Below are positions 26,947-36,270 of a stretch of 64,000 nt of DNA, piece by piece. The DNA comes from Paenibacillus illinoisensis NBRC 15959. Its GTDB lineage: Bacteria > Bacillota > Bacilli > Paenibacillales > Paenibacillaceae. The stretch covers positions 372,001 through 436,000 of the forward strand of contig NZ_BIME01000003.1 in the NCBI RefSeq assembly GCF_004000925.1, read 5' to 3'. Each line of letters opens with the position of its first letter. Within the stretch, counting starts at the first letter, position 1. The position numbers were made by a program, and so were the translations under genes. The notes under the pieces are model-generated. The model had not been told where the DNA came from. It was given only the letters and a program-made list of their open reading frames with translations, and ran no database searches.

Positions 26947-29280
26947 ATGAATAAAAAATGGATTACAGGCAGCAAGTTATGGTCCGTAGCGATGATTACT
27001 GCAATGCTTGCAGCATGCAGTGCTCCAGCAGCAACCAACTCCACCGCCAACGCCGCAACATCAACAACAGGCACCACCAAAACGGTTTCCGTTAGTGAGC
27101 AGACCTCCGTCAAATATGCGGATCTGGTCTCCCTGGATGCGGACGATACCAATGTAAGCTGGAGTGAAACCGACTCTACAACCATTAAACTGAGCGGGAA
27201 GACAGCAACCGTTACTGGCTCCGGAGCCAAAGCGGCGAACGGCTCGGTAACCATCTCCGAGGCAGGTACGTATGTGCTTAGCGGGGAACTGACAGACGGA
27301 CAGATTGTAGTTAATGTAACCGATAAAGGAACCGTTCACCTCGTGCTGAATGGGGCAACCATTCACGATAACGACAGTGCGGCCATCTATATTAAGGAAG
27401 CTGGCAAAGCTGTGATTACCCTGCAGGAAGGAACGGAAAATGCCGTTTCGGATGGTACGACCTATGTATACGCTGATGATGCAACGGATGAGCCCGATGC
27501 AGCCATCTTCAGTAAAGCAGATCTGACGTTTAACGGCACAGGCAAACTCAACGTAACAGGTAACTACAACGAAGGGATCACAAGTAAAGATGATCTCATC
27601 ATTGTAAGTGGCACCATTGACGTCAAGGCAGCAGATGACGGCATCAAAGGTAAGGATATGCTTGCTGTCCAAGAAGGTACCATTACAGTTGATGCTGAAG
27701 GCGACGGTATGAAATCGACCAACGATACCGATGCCGAAAAAGGATTCGTAGCCATTGCCGGTGGTACATTCGATATCCAAAGTGGTAACGATGGTATTCA
27801 GGCTGAGACTGCACTCGTTACCGACGGCGGCACATTTAACATCGTCACTGGCGGAGGCAGCGCCAATGCACCAGCCAAAGCAGAAGAAGGACCATTCGGT
27901 GGCGGTGGCGGTGGCTGGGGTGGTGGAACACCTCCAACCGACATGGGTACTCCACCAGATGGTGAACCGCCTGCTGATATGCCGGCAGCGGATGGAACGA
28001 ATGCAGCAGGTAAAGTACCGGCAACTTCCGTTGATAAGGCATCGACTACTGCTTCGGATGCAGATGCTGCGACGACAACTACAACCGAAACAGAATCGAC
28101 AAGTGCCAAAGCACTTAAAGCAGGGGCAGATCTTACCGTTAACGGCGGTACGTACAACATTGATTCCATGGATGATTCCCTGCACAGCAATAGCAATGTA
28201 ACGATCAACGATGGCAAGATTACCCTTGAATCCGGCGATGACGGCATTCATGCTGACTTGGCGCTCACCATTAACGGTGGGACAATCAACATTGCGAAGA
28301 GCTACGAAGGGCTTGAAGGAGCATCCATTACACTGAATGATGGTGATGTGGACGTAACTTCTTCAGATGATGGTGTCAATGCTTCGGGTGACATCACTGC
28401 AACAACTGCGGATCCTGCGGAAACGACAGGAGAAGACAGCACTCAAGCAGCAGACACAACTACTGCTTCCAACATCTCTGTAACCGAGACGACTGGCACA
28501 ACATCAACAACTACAGATACGGATCAAGCAGATCAAAGCACGGACGCAAATACCAATACTCGCCCACAAGGTGGCGCTCCAGGCGGTATGCCGGGCGAAT
28601 CTGCTGGAAACAGTGAGCTTCACATTAACGGTGGATCCCTTACCGTCAATGCAGGTGGCGATGGACTTGACTCCAATGGTTCCATCTACATGACCGGTGG
28701 AACCGTGATTGTGAACGGTCCAACCAATGATGGCAATGGCCCGCTCGACTATGATGGCACATTTGAATTGAGTGGTGGTTACCTGATCGCAGCCGGCAGT
28801 TCCGGTATGGCTCAAGGGACATCCGAGAGTTCGACTCAGAACACAATCGTCATGACATTCCCTGAAACGCAAAAAGCAGGAACCCTGGTTCACGTACAAG
28901 ACAGTGATGGCAACAACATCCTGACCTTTGCTCCGGCAAAAGATTATCAATCCGTTGTCATCAGCTCTCCAGACCTGAAAGAAGACGGCTCTTATGAGAT
29001 CTACTCCGGCGGAACATCGACTGGTACAGCCACTGATGGCCTGTACACAGACGGTACCTACAGTGGCGGTACCAAAGTGGTTGCTTTCCAATCTACTAGC
29101 AACGTCACTTGGGTGAATGAATCCGGTGTGACGACTGCCAATACAGGTATGGGTGGTCCAGGTGGAGGACGCGGCCAAGGTGGATTCGGAGGCGGACGAA
29201 ACAGAACAGAGTCCGGAACAACAACAGATGGCACAACTACAGAAGGAACAAGTACAAGCACAACAGACTCCGCAAAATAA
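26947..29280 (+). CDS. Cthe_2159-like carbohydrate-binding beta-helix lipoprotein
   Basis: The 777-residue surface protein has a lipobox at ITAMLAAC (Cys near residue 25). Many short beta-helix turns follow, of the form GTFDIQSGNDGIQAE and GKITLESGDDGIHAD, with repeated Asp-Asp-Gly motifs that fit calcium sites. A Gly/Pro-rich linker (about 316-345) and Thr/Ala-rich low-complexity stretches interrupt the helix. The C-terminus is Gly- and Thr-rich. The C. thermocellum relative binds acidic pectin. ATG 26947 is chosen for its lipoprotein signal and the AGAGGA site. It is the last gene of the operon. Confidence 0.85.
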   Translation: MNKKWITGSKLWSVAMITAMLAACSAPAATNSTANAATSTTGTTKTVSVSEQTSVKYADLVSLDADDTNVSWSETDSTTIKLSGKTATVTGSGAKAANGSVTISEAGTYVLSGELTDGQIVVNVTDKGTVHLVLNGATIHDNDSAAIYIKEAGKAVITLQEGTENAVSDGTTYVYADDATDEPDAAIFSKADLTFNGTGKLNVTGNYNEGITSKDDLIIVSGTIDVKAADDGIKGKDMLAVQEGTITVDAEGDGMKSTNDTDAEKGFVAIAGGTFDIQSGNDGIQAETALVTDGGTFNIVTGGGSANAPAKAEEGPFGGGGGGWGGGTPPTDMGTPPDGEPPADMPAADGTNAAGKVPATSVDKASTTASDADAATTTTTETESTSAKALKAGADLTVNGGTYNIDSMDDSLHSNSNVTINDGKITLESGDDGIHADLALTINGGTINIAKSYEGLEGASITLNDGDVDVTSSDDGVNASGDITATTADPAETTGEDSTQAADTTTASNISVTETTGTTSTTTDTDQADQSTDANTNTRPQGGAPGGMPGESAGNSELHINGGSLTVNAGGDGLDSNGSIYMTGGTVIVNGPTNDGNGPLDYDGTFELSGGYLIAAGSSGMAQGTSESSTQNTIVMTFPETQKAGTLVHVQDSDGNNILTFAPAKDYQSVVISSPDLKEDGSYEIYSGGTSTGTATDGLYTDGTYSGGTKVVAFQSTSNVTWVNESGVTTANTGMGGPGGGRGQGGFGGGRNRTESGTTTDGTTTEGTSTSTTDSAK

Positions 29281-29331
29281 ACAAGGATACACTGAGCGGT
29301 ATTTAATAAAACGCCTGTTCAGCATAACAAT

Positions 29332-29376
29332 AGAAGGCGCCAAATTCACTTTAGAAGTGGGTTCGGCGCCTTCTTT
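29332..29376 (+). terminator. Terminator after the VTC operon
   Basis: AGAAGGCGCC pairs with GGCGCCTTCT around an inner CACTT/AAGTG stem, followed by TTCGTT. Confidence 0.75.
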
Positions 29377-29441
29377 CGTTATCCTTATAGTGACTGGATC
29401 ACACTGCTTTCCCTTGGGGAAAGGTATAACCATCGTTCTCT

Positions 29442-30020
29442 TCAAAATGTGTATACATAAACCTTCGTACGCAAGGCATCCTTGCACGTAATGGTTCGCA
29501 GAGGCACTTTCCCCGGAAGTGCGAAACATATACTGATAACCCGTGCCCCCGGTGGAAGCTCCCGGCTAAACTTGTCCTCGAGCCGGGTCATGGCACCAGG
29601 AAACAGATAACAGACCACACCGTCTGCGTGTTCATAGGAGCTCTTGTAGATATCGCCGCGTATGAACCGCAGCCGACCCTTCAGTGAATTCCGCTCGCCC
29701 TTGGCTTTCCTGAATCCAATCATCATGCTGGACATGACTTGTGAAAACCAGAAAGGAATGAACGAATTCTCAATGCCCGTAACACGCTTGCCCGGACAAT
29801 GACGGACGATGTCAACGCCCAGCGTCCCCCAGCCGGAACCTGCCTCAATGATATCCCCATAACCCGGAATGCGATTAACCTCCTGAATGACCACCTGCCG
29901 GACCATTCTGGATGTGGGCATGGGCGAGATTCCATTTTTCCAGCTGACCAGCACAATGGATATTACGGCGATTAGCGTCACCACGGCAATCAGCCATGGA
30001 ATGAATTGAATGATCAACAT
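29442..30020 (-). CDS. Membrane-anchored class I SAM methyltransferase
   Basis: The 192-residue protein has an N-terminal membrane helix (about 4-26) and a Rossmann methyltransferase core with motif I IIEAGSGWGTLG at about 57-68, GIENSFIPFW and RFIRGDIYKSSYEHADGVVCYLFPGAM. This layout is seen in small membrane-tethered methyltransferases of unknown substrate. ATG 30020 has an AAAGGGATGAGG site. It borders the AT-rich island on its left. Confidence 0.75.
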   Translation of the reverse strand: MLIIQFIPWLIAVVTLIAVISIVLVSWKNGISPMPTSRMVRQVVIQEVNRIPGYGDIIEAGSGWGTLGVDIVRHCPGKRVTGIENSFIPFWFSQVMSSMMIGFRKAKGERNSLKGRLRFIRGDIYKSSYEHADGVVCYLFPGAMTRLEDKFSRELPPGARVISICFALPGKVPLRTITCKDALRTKVYVYTF

Positions 30021-30131
30021 GGCCTCATCCCTTTGTTCATACAGACTGGTTACATCGATGATGGTTTAAATGTACGTCTGAGAAACATCCCAAACAGGTA
30101 TTTTTCCCCTCTCAGTATGCAGGAATAAACC

Positions 30132-31964
30132 CTAGTATTCTTCATCAAAATTATCCGTTTGTTCATTCTTCTCTACAGAAGTTATTTTTTCCACTGTCCA
30201 ACCCCATGTATTTTTCTTTTTGTTGAACCTTCTCTTCTGAATATAAACCACCTTATCATAAGGTTGAATTTTATATTCTTCAACCAATTTAGGAGAAATA
30301 TAAACATCATTTACAAATGCGAATGGGTTCGTGTTTTCTTTGTCAACATAACCGATTCCGGTTTGAATAAAATTAGATATAAATGTTGCATCCCCTTGTG
30401 CAATCTTATAAATTTTAAATAAATTCGTTCTTTTATTATCCGCAAACATCCTTACTTTCAAAACTTCATCGGGTTCCCATTTATGAGCCTCTTTAATGGA
30501 ATCGATGTAGAAATATCCTTCTTTTATATTTGAAAGTTTGCTATTTCCTATGTATGCAAAGTTAATTACACCTTTATCTTTGTTGATATATGTAACAAAA
30601 ATATCGGTAAACGGAAGCGTTCGATAAAGAATTTCTTCAGCTTTGTCAGCATACTCCTTAAAAGCATCTCTACTTTCAGCCGACTCCGCTTCAATATACC
30701 AACTTTCGTTTTTCCATCCTTCAAGTTTCTGGGATATTTTTCCCCAATTCTTCATTCGAGTCAAAATTAATTCATTCAATTCAAATTTTGCATTTGAAAA
30801 CATCTCTTTACTCACAAGAGTAGGTATGATCTTTTCCTGCAATCCAACAATCATATCTGGTTTTGACTTACAAAGTAATCCTGCACATAAGCAATTGAAT
30901 TTTTCATCATCACCCACAAGTTCACTAATTAAATCCCAAACCCAAAAATCCTTGCTTTTAGTTCTTGCAAATGACGTAACTGTTTCTAGTGCTTCATCTT
31001 CTCTGTTTACCTTCATCAATAATTTCGCTTTATAATACGGGAGCCATTCATAAGAAGGATTATTTTGTATTTGAGAATTCAGCACATCGATAAATGAATT
31101 GATCCTTTGTGCCGTTGCTATAGAAATATTCAATGATAACAGTTTTTTTGCATGAAAATTCAGTACAACTTCTGCCAATGGCCTAACTTCTACATTCTCA
31201 CCTTTATCATTAGTGAAATTTCCCTTTTGAAAATCTCCTTTGTCAAACCAATTGAATCCAATAGTATCCATAAATATAAGATAATTAGTATCATTTAATT
31301 TGCTTCGAATTTCTTTAATAAGTAAACGCGATGCTAAGGCCTCATTATTATCATAAGACCGTCTGTTCTCAATAAACTTGGCTTCATTTCCACAAAACCT
31401 CATCAACTGCGGAAAAATTTGATTAGCAAACTGCTCTCCTTGCATCATAACCCGTCGAATTGACCACAAGATTGAATTTACTAACGTTTTCGTGAAATCG
31501 TTTAAACCATCAAAAGGACTGCTGTCAAAAGATATAACTGCAATATCATTAAAAATCACTAAATTGTTGAAATAATTGTCAATATTCCCTTCAGACATCT
31601 TCAAAAAATCATACATTATCCAGCCAAAAGTAATTACTGCTTCTTCATCTTCATTATTTGCTTGAAGATACGGAAGAATTGCATTAAAGGCCTCTTGTTG
31701 TTTTCCATCTTTCCTCAGTTGCTTTGCTTTATCAATCGGATCTTGATCCAGTTTCCCATCGTTTCGATAAATTTTCTCAGACAACTTTTTTAATTCAGTT
31801 AATATTTCAGTTATTTCCGAATCCTCTTTATTTAGTTTTAATTGCTGTACAAAAAGATTTTGGTCGATACGATTATAGGCAAAGTCTTGCAACCATTTGT
31901 ATTTCACGTAGTGCTTGGTGCAAATTCGGTACAAGTCATCATTATAGTTTTTTGTTGTGTACAT
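30132..31964 (-). CDS. TPR-like repeat protein with OB-like C-terminal segments, partner of the NERD-helicase
   Basis: The 610-residue protein is strongly AT-rich and not recognised as a named family. Most of it is helical with repeat character: KAKQLRKDGKQQEAFNAILPYLQANNEDEEAV and LPYYKAKLLMKVNREDEALETVTSFA look like tetratricopeptide units. Two C-terminal segments (about 455-480 and 530-593) have the alternating pattern of cold-shock or S1 OB folds: DIFVTYINKDKGVINFAYIG, and TGIGYVDK followed by DVYISPKLVEEYKIQPYDKVV. Start ATG 31964 follows AAAGGAGG by 8 bases and lies 14 bases after the helicase stop, a tight operon. A nucleic-acid-binding adaptor role is inferred. Confidence 0.7.
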   Translation of the reverse strand: MYTTKNYNDDLYRICTKHYVKYKWLQDFAYNRIDQNLFVQQLKLNKEDSEITEILTELKKLSEKIYRNDGKLDQDPIDKAKQLRKDGKQQEAFNAILPYLQANNEDEEAVITFGWIMYDFLKMSEGNIDNYFNNLVIFNDIAVISFDSSPFDGLNDFTKTLVNSILWSIRRVMMQGEQFANQIFPQLMRFCGNEAKFIENRRSYDNNEALASRLLIKEIRSKLNDTNYLIFMDTIGFNWFDKGDFQKGNFTNDKGENVEVRPLAEVVLNFHAKKLLSLNISIATAQRINSFIDVLNSQIQNNPSYEWLPYYKAKLLMKVNREDEALETVTSFARTKSKDFWVWDLISELVGDDEKFNCLCAGLLCKSKPDMIVGLQEKIIPTLVSKEMFSNAKFELNELILTRMKNWGKISQKLEGWKNESWYIEAESAESRDAFKEYADKAEEILYRTLPFTDIFVTYINKDKGVINFAYIGNSKLSNIKEGYFYIDSIKEAHKWEPDEVLKVRMFADNKRTNLFKIYKIAQGDATFISNFIQTGIGYVDKENTNPFAFVNDVYISPKLVEEYKIQPYDKVVYIQKRRFNKKKNTWGWTVEKITSVEKNEQTDNFDEEY

Positions 31965-31978
31965 TCTTTGCACCTCCT

Positions 31979-34831
31979 TTAATCAAGAACATAAATTTCT
32001 TTTATCAATCTAACAATTTCTGAGAAAAGTTCCTTACTTCCATCAATGTAACTGAATTTAGAAATCATTCTATCGCCGTTATACCAAAGTTGGATACCTA
32101 CATTATTGTTTTGATTGGCAAAACTTAATATCAAATTCCATTTATGATAGCCCAAAACCTTCATTTGAATATCATAATTTTCTAAGATAGAAGCAAACTC
32201 TTGCAAAAACGATTTCATTACTCCGATTTCATTTGGAACATCCTTTGGAGTTGGTTCCAATAACGGCAATATAATTCCAAAATCCTCCCCTTCACCTGAC
32301 TTCAACCTTGGAATCTTCATCTCTCCTTTCCCATTATAGTCGAAGAACAATTCAATTTTTCGGTCATTTATCTCCAAAGTGACAATCTCTAAATATTTTT
32401 TTGGAGCTATATTTAAGATAGTTGCCACACCTGACAGCTTGGTTTCCAAATAGCTTTGGAGCTGCTCGGTAGAAGTTTTTTTTCCATTGGAGAGCAATAA
32501 AATGATGTTACTTTTATTTGGGGTTTTTACGGATGATGACTCACTAAATTCCGTCTTCAAAAAAGGAGAGATTGGTTTCCAATTTATCAGTTGAACATTA
32601 TTTAATCCGCTCGATATCCCAGTATAGATCCATTTGAAATATTCCTTATTTGTTCTACCTCGATTTTCTCCTTGATTTGTATTAAAAAACACCGTTTCAA
32701 ACGAATAAGCCATTGCCTTATTCACTGTCATCGCCCAACCGAACTTTACTTTCGATGCATTTAAAAGCTTAAAGTATTCGCTTGTTGGTGCTTTTAATTT
32801 TTTTAATACTCGATCTCTGTATGTTTTTTCGAAACGAGTCAACCTCCGTTTGTCTTTGAAATCCCTATAAAGTTCTTTCTCATCTATTTTGGTTTTAGTA
32901 TATTGGTCAGGATGTAGTAACATTTCTTGATATTCTGCACTTCCTTCAAAAGGTTCGTTATCGAAAATATCTTTTTCATAACTCGATAAAACAATTTGAT
33001 ATGCAATAATCTCGTTTTTGTCCAGCTCACTTTTTGTAGCTTTCAAGTAATTATCAAATACAAGAGTTTCAATAATACTTTCATCTTGAAGCTTTATTTG
33101 ACAAGGAATAAATCGCAATATTACTTTTTCGCCTTCTATTTCAACAACTTTTTGGATTATATTATCATTATCGACATGGATAACTACTCCAAAATATCCA
33201 CTGTCCACCCTTTTAGGCTCAACAAAAGAAAAAGGTTGCTCCATATTATCAAATGGCGACAAATCACTTTCCATCAATGTTGGTCCATAAGCTTGAACTG
33301 TTGTATGAAAGACAACGTAATCCTTCGCTCCTATTTCTCCGCCATTTTTAATTAGTTGCTTCTTTATCCAAATATTCACTTGATTCGCTTGCTCATTGGA
33401 AAAAACTAGAATTTTACTGCTACTTGAATTCAAATAAGCTTCCTTCAAGACATTTGTTTGGTCTTTTTTTTCGCAAACTGTAATCTCTTTTCTAGAAAAA
33501 ATTAACAATTCATTGTATTGATCAGCCCATATATTCTTTGAAATCTTATTACATACTTTAATGATTTCGGATTCCCCGGCATGATCTGGCAACGCTGTAT
33601 TCCTTATCTCTGAAGAAATCTTTTTACTTTCAAGAATTGCTTTCAAGTATTCTGGATTAAGTGCATTTTCAATTTTCGACCCATAACTCAGTTTATTTTT
33701 GTCTCCAATGAAAATAACCTTTCTCTTGGGATTGGACTCCAAATCGATATAATTTAAGACATCATCTAATAAATGCCCAGAACCAAATTGTAGCAGATCT
33801 GAACCTGCACTCGAATTAGTAATCAGCTGACTATCATCGATAATAAACAAGGCTCGATCTTGATCATGGATTTCATCATGTCCTTTTAAAGGAATATTCT
33901 TTTTGTAAAATTCATCTATTGTTTCACCCTTGAAATCAAATACCGAATTAAATAGTGAATCCACTTCTTCCAGTTGTGGATTGCTCCTCAACATCTTCCT
34001 TCTCAACCGATTAGAGTAAGCAAATGCCGGGACATCAGTATAACCTAAATCAAAAGCCAGTTCTCTAATATCTGGAATAAGCGCAGTTTTTCCACTTCTC
34101 GTATTACCTGTTAATGTCATAATTTTGCTATCAGATAATAGAAATTCTTGAATTTGCTGCAGACAATCGCTATTTGTAGTTCGTTTTTCAACACGCGGTT
34201 CATGTATCTCTAGTTCGGATTGAACATCAAACTGGTATTTATTCGCAACAAACAAAGTCTCTGTAAAAGTTTGTCTTCCCTTTTCCGACAAATAATTCAT
34301 ATCCCCATCAACCACGACATCAATGATGTCGACAATTTTGTTGAGATAGTTGTTCGAATCAACAATCGAAAAACTGATGTGGAACTGTCTAGGAATTCCA
34401 CCTACGATTTCTACTTTATCGTGAAAACAAACTACAGTTGATATAGACTTACGTTTAAAATCGTATAAACGATATTTAAGTTCATCAATCAGCTTTATCC
34501 GTTGCTTGCCAAGTTGACTAAACGGATTCGGAGAGCTCCCTCCTTTAACAGTTACATCACCATTTAACACCCATCTACCAAATCCAAAATATTCTTCAGA
34601 TGGAAGCTCTAGCGTCCCGCTATAATCTTTAAAATCAATAATAATAATTTGATTTTGAGTAACCAATAAGCAGTCAATTTGCAAATCTTCTCTTCCAAGA
34701 CACTCTGGCATTCCAAGTAAAATACCATCCCAATGTCTTTGCTCAAAAACTTGCGACAACTCAACCGATACTTTTCTAAAAAATTCATTTTCGTACGATT
34801 TTGAAGATTTGCCTTTGCGAACCTCTAACAT
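31979..34831 (-). CDS. NERD nuclease-domain / SF1-helicase fusion
   Basis: The 950-residue protein has an N-terminal NERD (PD-(D/E)xK-like) nuclease region at about 10-135, with Glu14, Asp53 and IIIIDFK (Asp66, Lys68). A P-loop motor follows: Walker A GNTRSGKT at 242-249, Walker B LFIIDDSQ at 328-335, motif III-like VIFIGDKNKL near 370, and late motifs TVNKAMAYSFETV and IYTGISSGLNNVQLI resembling SF1 motifs V and VI. The C-terminal 200 residues are unassigned. ATG 34831 follows GAAGG by 9 bases; a TTG at 34858 is an alternative. The gene is AT-rich, unlike its neighbours. A phage- or plasmid-defence role is inferred from the architecture. Confidence 0.8.
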   Translation of the reverse strand: MLEVRKGKSSKSYENEFFRKVSVELSQVFEQRHWDGILLGMPECLGREDLQIDCLLVTQNQIIIIDFKDYSGTLELPSEEYFGFGRWVLNGDVTVKGGSSPNPFSQLGKQRIKLIDELKYRLYDFKRKSISTVVCFHDKVEIVGGIPRQFHISFSIVDSNNYLNKIVDIIDVVVDGDMNYLSEKGRQTFTETLFVANKYQFDVQSELEIHEPRVEKRTTNSDCLQQIQEFLLSDSKIMTLTGNTRSGKTALIPDIRELAFDLGYTDVPAFAYSNRLRRKMLRSNPQLEEVDSLFNSVFDFKGETIDEFYKKNIPLKGHDEIHDQDRALFIIDDSQLITNSSAGSDLLQFGSGHLLDDVLNYIDLESNPKRKVIFIGDKNKLSYGSKIENALNPEYLKAILESKKISSEIRNTALPDHAGESEIIKVCNKISKNIWADQYNELLIFSRKEITVCEKKDQTNVLKEAYLNSSSSKILVFSNEQANQVNIWIKKQLIKNGGEIGAKDYVVFHTTVQAYGPTLMESDLSPFDNMEQPFSFVEPKRVDSGYFGVVIHVDNDNIIQKVVEIEGEKVILRFIPCQIKLQDESIIETLVFDNYLKATKSELDKNEIIAYQIVLSSYEKDIFDNEPFEGSAEYQEMLLHPDQYTKTKIDEKELYRDFKDKRRLTRFEKTYRDRVLKKLKAPTSEYFKLLNASKVKFGWAMTVNKAMAYSFETVFFNTNQGENRGRTNKEYFKWIYTGISSGLNNVQLINWKPISPFLKTEFSESSSVKTPNKSNIILLLSNGKKTSTEQLQSYLETKLSGVATILNIAPKKYLEIVTLEINDRKIELFFDYNGKGEMKIPRLKSGEGEDFGIILPLLEPTPKDVPNEIGVMKSFLQEFASILENYDIQMKVLGYHKWNLILSFANQNNNVGIQLWYNGDRMISKFSYIDGSKELFSEIVRLIKEIYVLD

Positions 34832-34935
34832 ATCATTTTGCCTTCTTTCCTCATTCAACCTGCCAATTGTAGACTGAATGATTTTTAATTTAGAATGATA
34901 CTGTATGTATTAATTTCCTTTTCTAAGATAAAAAT

Positions 34936-34967
34936 AGACACCCCTAATTCACATATTAAAGGTGTCT
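34936..34967 (-). terminator. Terminator after the FHA-winged-helix gene
   Basis: AGACACC (34936-34942) pairs with GGTGTCT (34961-34967). On the minus strand the stem is followed by ATTTTTATC. It separates the FHA gene from the island genes. Confidence 0.65.
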
Positions 34968-35018
34968 TAACAAATTAGGCAATTAAAGATCATGAGTTTT
35001 TGTACTTGTTGTATGTTT

Positions 35019-35690
35019 TTATAGTGGCACATGTGACTTCATGTATACACCCTTTTTGTAAACGGATTTGATCGTAAAATGGACACCCAACTTGCGGTTG
35101 GTCCGATAGATCAGCGAGTTGATCTCATCGATTCCTACCGAATCGCTCTCCAGCATGCTTCGTTCAGGCCATACCTGGCCAACGATCTGCTCTCTCGTCA
35201 CAAAATGATCCAATTGACTGTACAGCAGCTTGAACAGCTGGAACTCCTTCTTCGACAGCGGAATTTCCACCTCGCCAATCTGTACAGTCTGCAGGTGATC
35301 ATGCACCCGGACTCCCTCACCCAGCAGATCGGATATGCGGTATTCGCGTGTTTCTTCGAGATCACCCTCCGTACGAAGCTGAATCAAGCCATTGACCATG
35401 GTCAGAATGTCTCCTTCGGCAAACGGGTATTTCTCATAGGGAACGAGCCGCTGCCCGTTCAATTCGGTGCCATTTTTGCTATCCAGATCCTCCACCCACA
35501 GCTGACGCTGTGCATCATAATGAATGCGGCAGTGCCGCTTCGATATCAACTGATTATACACGGACAAGTCCGATTCACCGCCGCCCGTATAACGTCCCAC
35601 CGTGATGGAGCGTCCCTGGCTTACGTAAGCAAATGAACCGTCACTCTCCTGCCCAGGTGTACGAATGACGATTTTTGCCGTCTCCCGCAT
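35019..35690 (-). CDS. FHA-domain / winged-helix DNA-binding protein
   Basis: The 223-residue protein has an N-terminal FHA phosphothreonine-binding domain (GRYTGGGESDL, QLISKRHCRI, LDSKNGTELNG) and a C-terminal OmpR-type winged helix (LSKKEFQLFKLLYSQLDHFVTREQIVGQVW, then SLIYRTNRKLG and VYKKGVYMKS). It may act as a one-component transcription factor whose activity depends on a Ser/Thr-kinase-phosphorylated partner; no such kinase is in the window. ATG 35690 is preferred, as GGGAG lies 6 bases before it. Confidence 0.88.
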   Translation of the reverse strand: MRETAKIVIRTPGQESDGSFAYVSQGRSITVGRYTGGGESDLSVYNQLISKRHCRIHYDAQRQLWVEDLDSKNGTELNGQRLVPYEKYPFAEGDILTMVNGLIQLRTEGDLEETREYRISDLLGEGVRVHDHLQTVQIGEVEIPLSKKEFQLFKLLYSQLDHFVTREQIVGQVWPERSMLESDSVGIDEINSLIYRTNRKLGVHFTIKSVYKKGVYMKSHVPL

Positions 35691-35767
35691 GTTCATCTCC
35701 CACCTTCGATTATCACTCTAGCTCTATAAGTTTCATCAATAATGATAACTTCATCAGATTTGTTCCA

Positions 35768-35796
35768 TTGTTTGCATTGCTGACTATTTATATAGT
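35768..35796 (+). promoter_or_regulatory. Promoter of the small membrane protein gene
   Basis: TTGTTT (35768-35773) and TATAGT (35791-35796) are separated by exactly 17 bases. They lie about 100 bases before the small gene and diverge from the FHA gene. Confidence 0.5.
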
Positions 35797-35901
35797 GTAT
35801 ACAGGCAATGATGTATTCGTTTCTCTACTATACCAGACGTTGTGCTTTTTTTCTCATAACGGTCTTTCATCCAGCCTAATCAACAAGAGAGGGTTATCAT
35901 C

Positions 35902-36057
35902 ATGAACAAAAAGAAGATTTTCATATACGTACTGCTCGCTTTTACCCTGTCCATTACACTAACTGTCCTGTCACGCATGACAGACGAACGCAGCGAATTA
36001 TTGAACGGCACGCCAGCCTCTGAAACATCATGGCTGCAACTGAACACACAGCCGTGA
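35902..36057 (+). CDS. Small single-span membrane or secreted peptide
   Basis: The 51-residue peptide starts MNKKK, followed by a hydrophobic stretch (about 6-24, IFIYVLLAFTLSITLTVL) and a short polar tail. It matches no family I know. GAGAGGG precedes ATG 35902 by 8 bases. A good promoter lies upstream and a hairpin about 115 bases downstream, which supports it as a real gene. Confidence 0.55.
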   Translation: MNKKKIFIYVLLAFTLSITLTVLSRMTDERSELLNGTPASETSWLQLNTQP

Positions 36058-36170
36058 GCTTACTCTATTATAACGCGATCCATGTCATAAACGTTTCACC
36101 AATGTCATAATCACCGCTTGGATAGAACATAACTCCCTGCCCGCATAATCGTATAAGTCCACATGAAGAA

Positions 36171-36206
36171 GCCCCTTACACGCTGACATCGCAGCGGGAA
36201 GAGGCC
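36171..36206 (+). terminator. Possible terminator after the small membrane protein gene
   Basis: An imperfect stem of about 14 bp (GCCCCTT...CGCTG with CAGCG...AAGAGGC) and a six-base loop is followed by CTGTTTGCTT. Confidence 0.4.
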
Positions 36207-36270
36207 TGTTTGCTTAGAATTGTACAATTGAAAATGCGTTCTGAAGATTGTTCATATTTAAAAAAAGTAA

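Noticed and set aside
26947..29280. Tandem repeats or CRISPR-like periodicity in the lipoprotein gene
   Set aside because: The periodicity is imperfect and codon-based, from beta-helix turns; there are no constant repeats with unique spacers.
27061..29529. Long minus-strand frames opposite the beta-helix lipoprotein gene
   Set aside because: They arise from the repetitive codons of the lipoprotein; sequences are Cys/Ile-rich and repetitive without a binding site.
30021..35018. Attachment-site direct repeats flanking the AT-rich island
   Set aside because: I compared both edges by eye and found no convincing direct repeat, integrase or tRNA gene.
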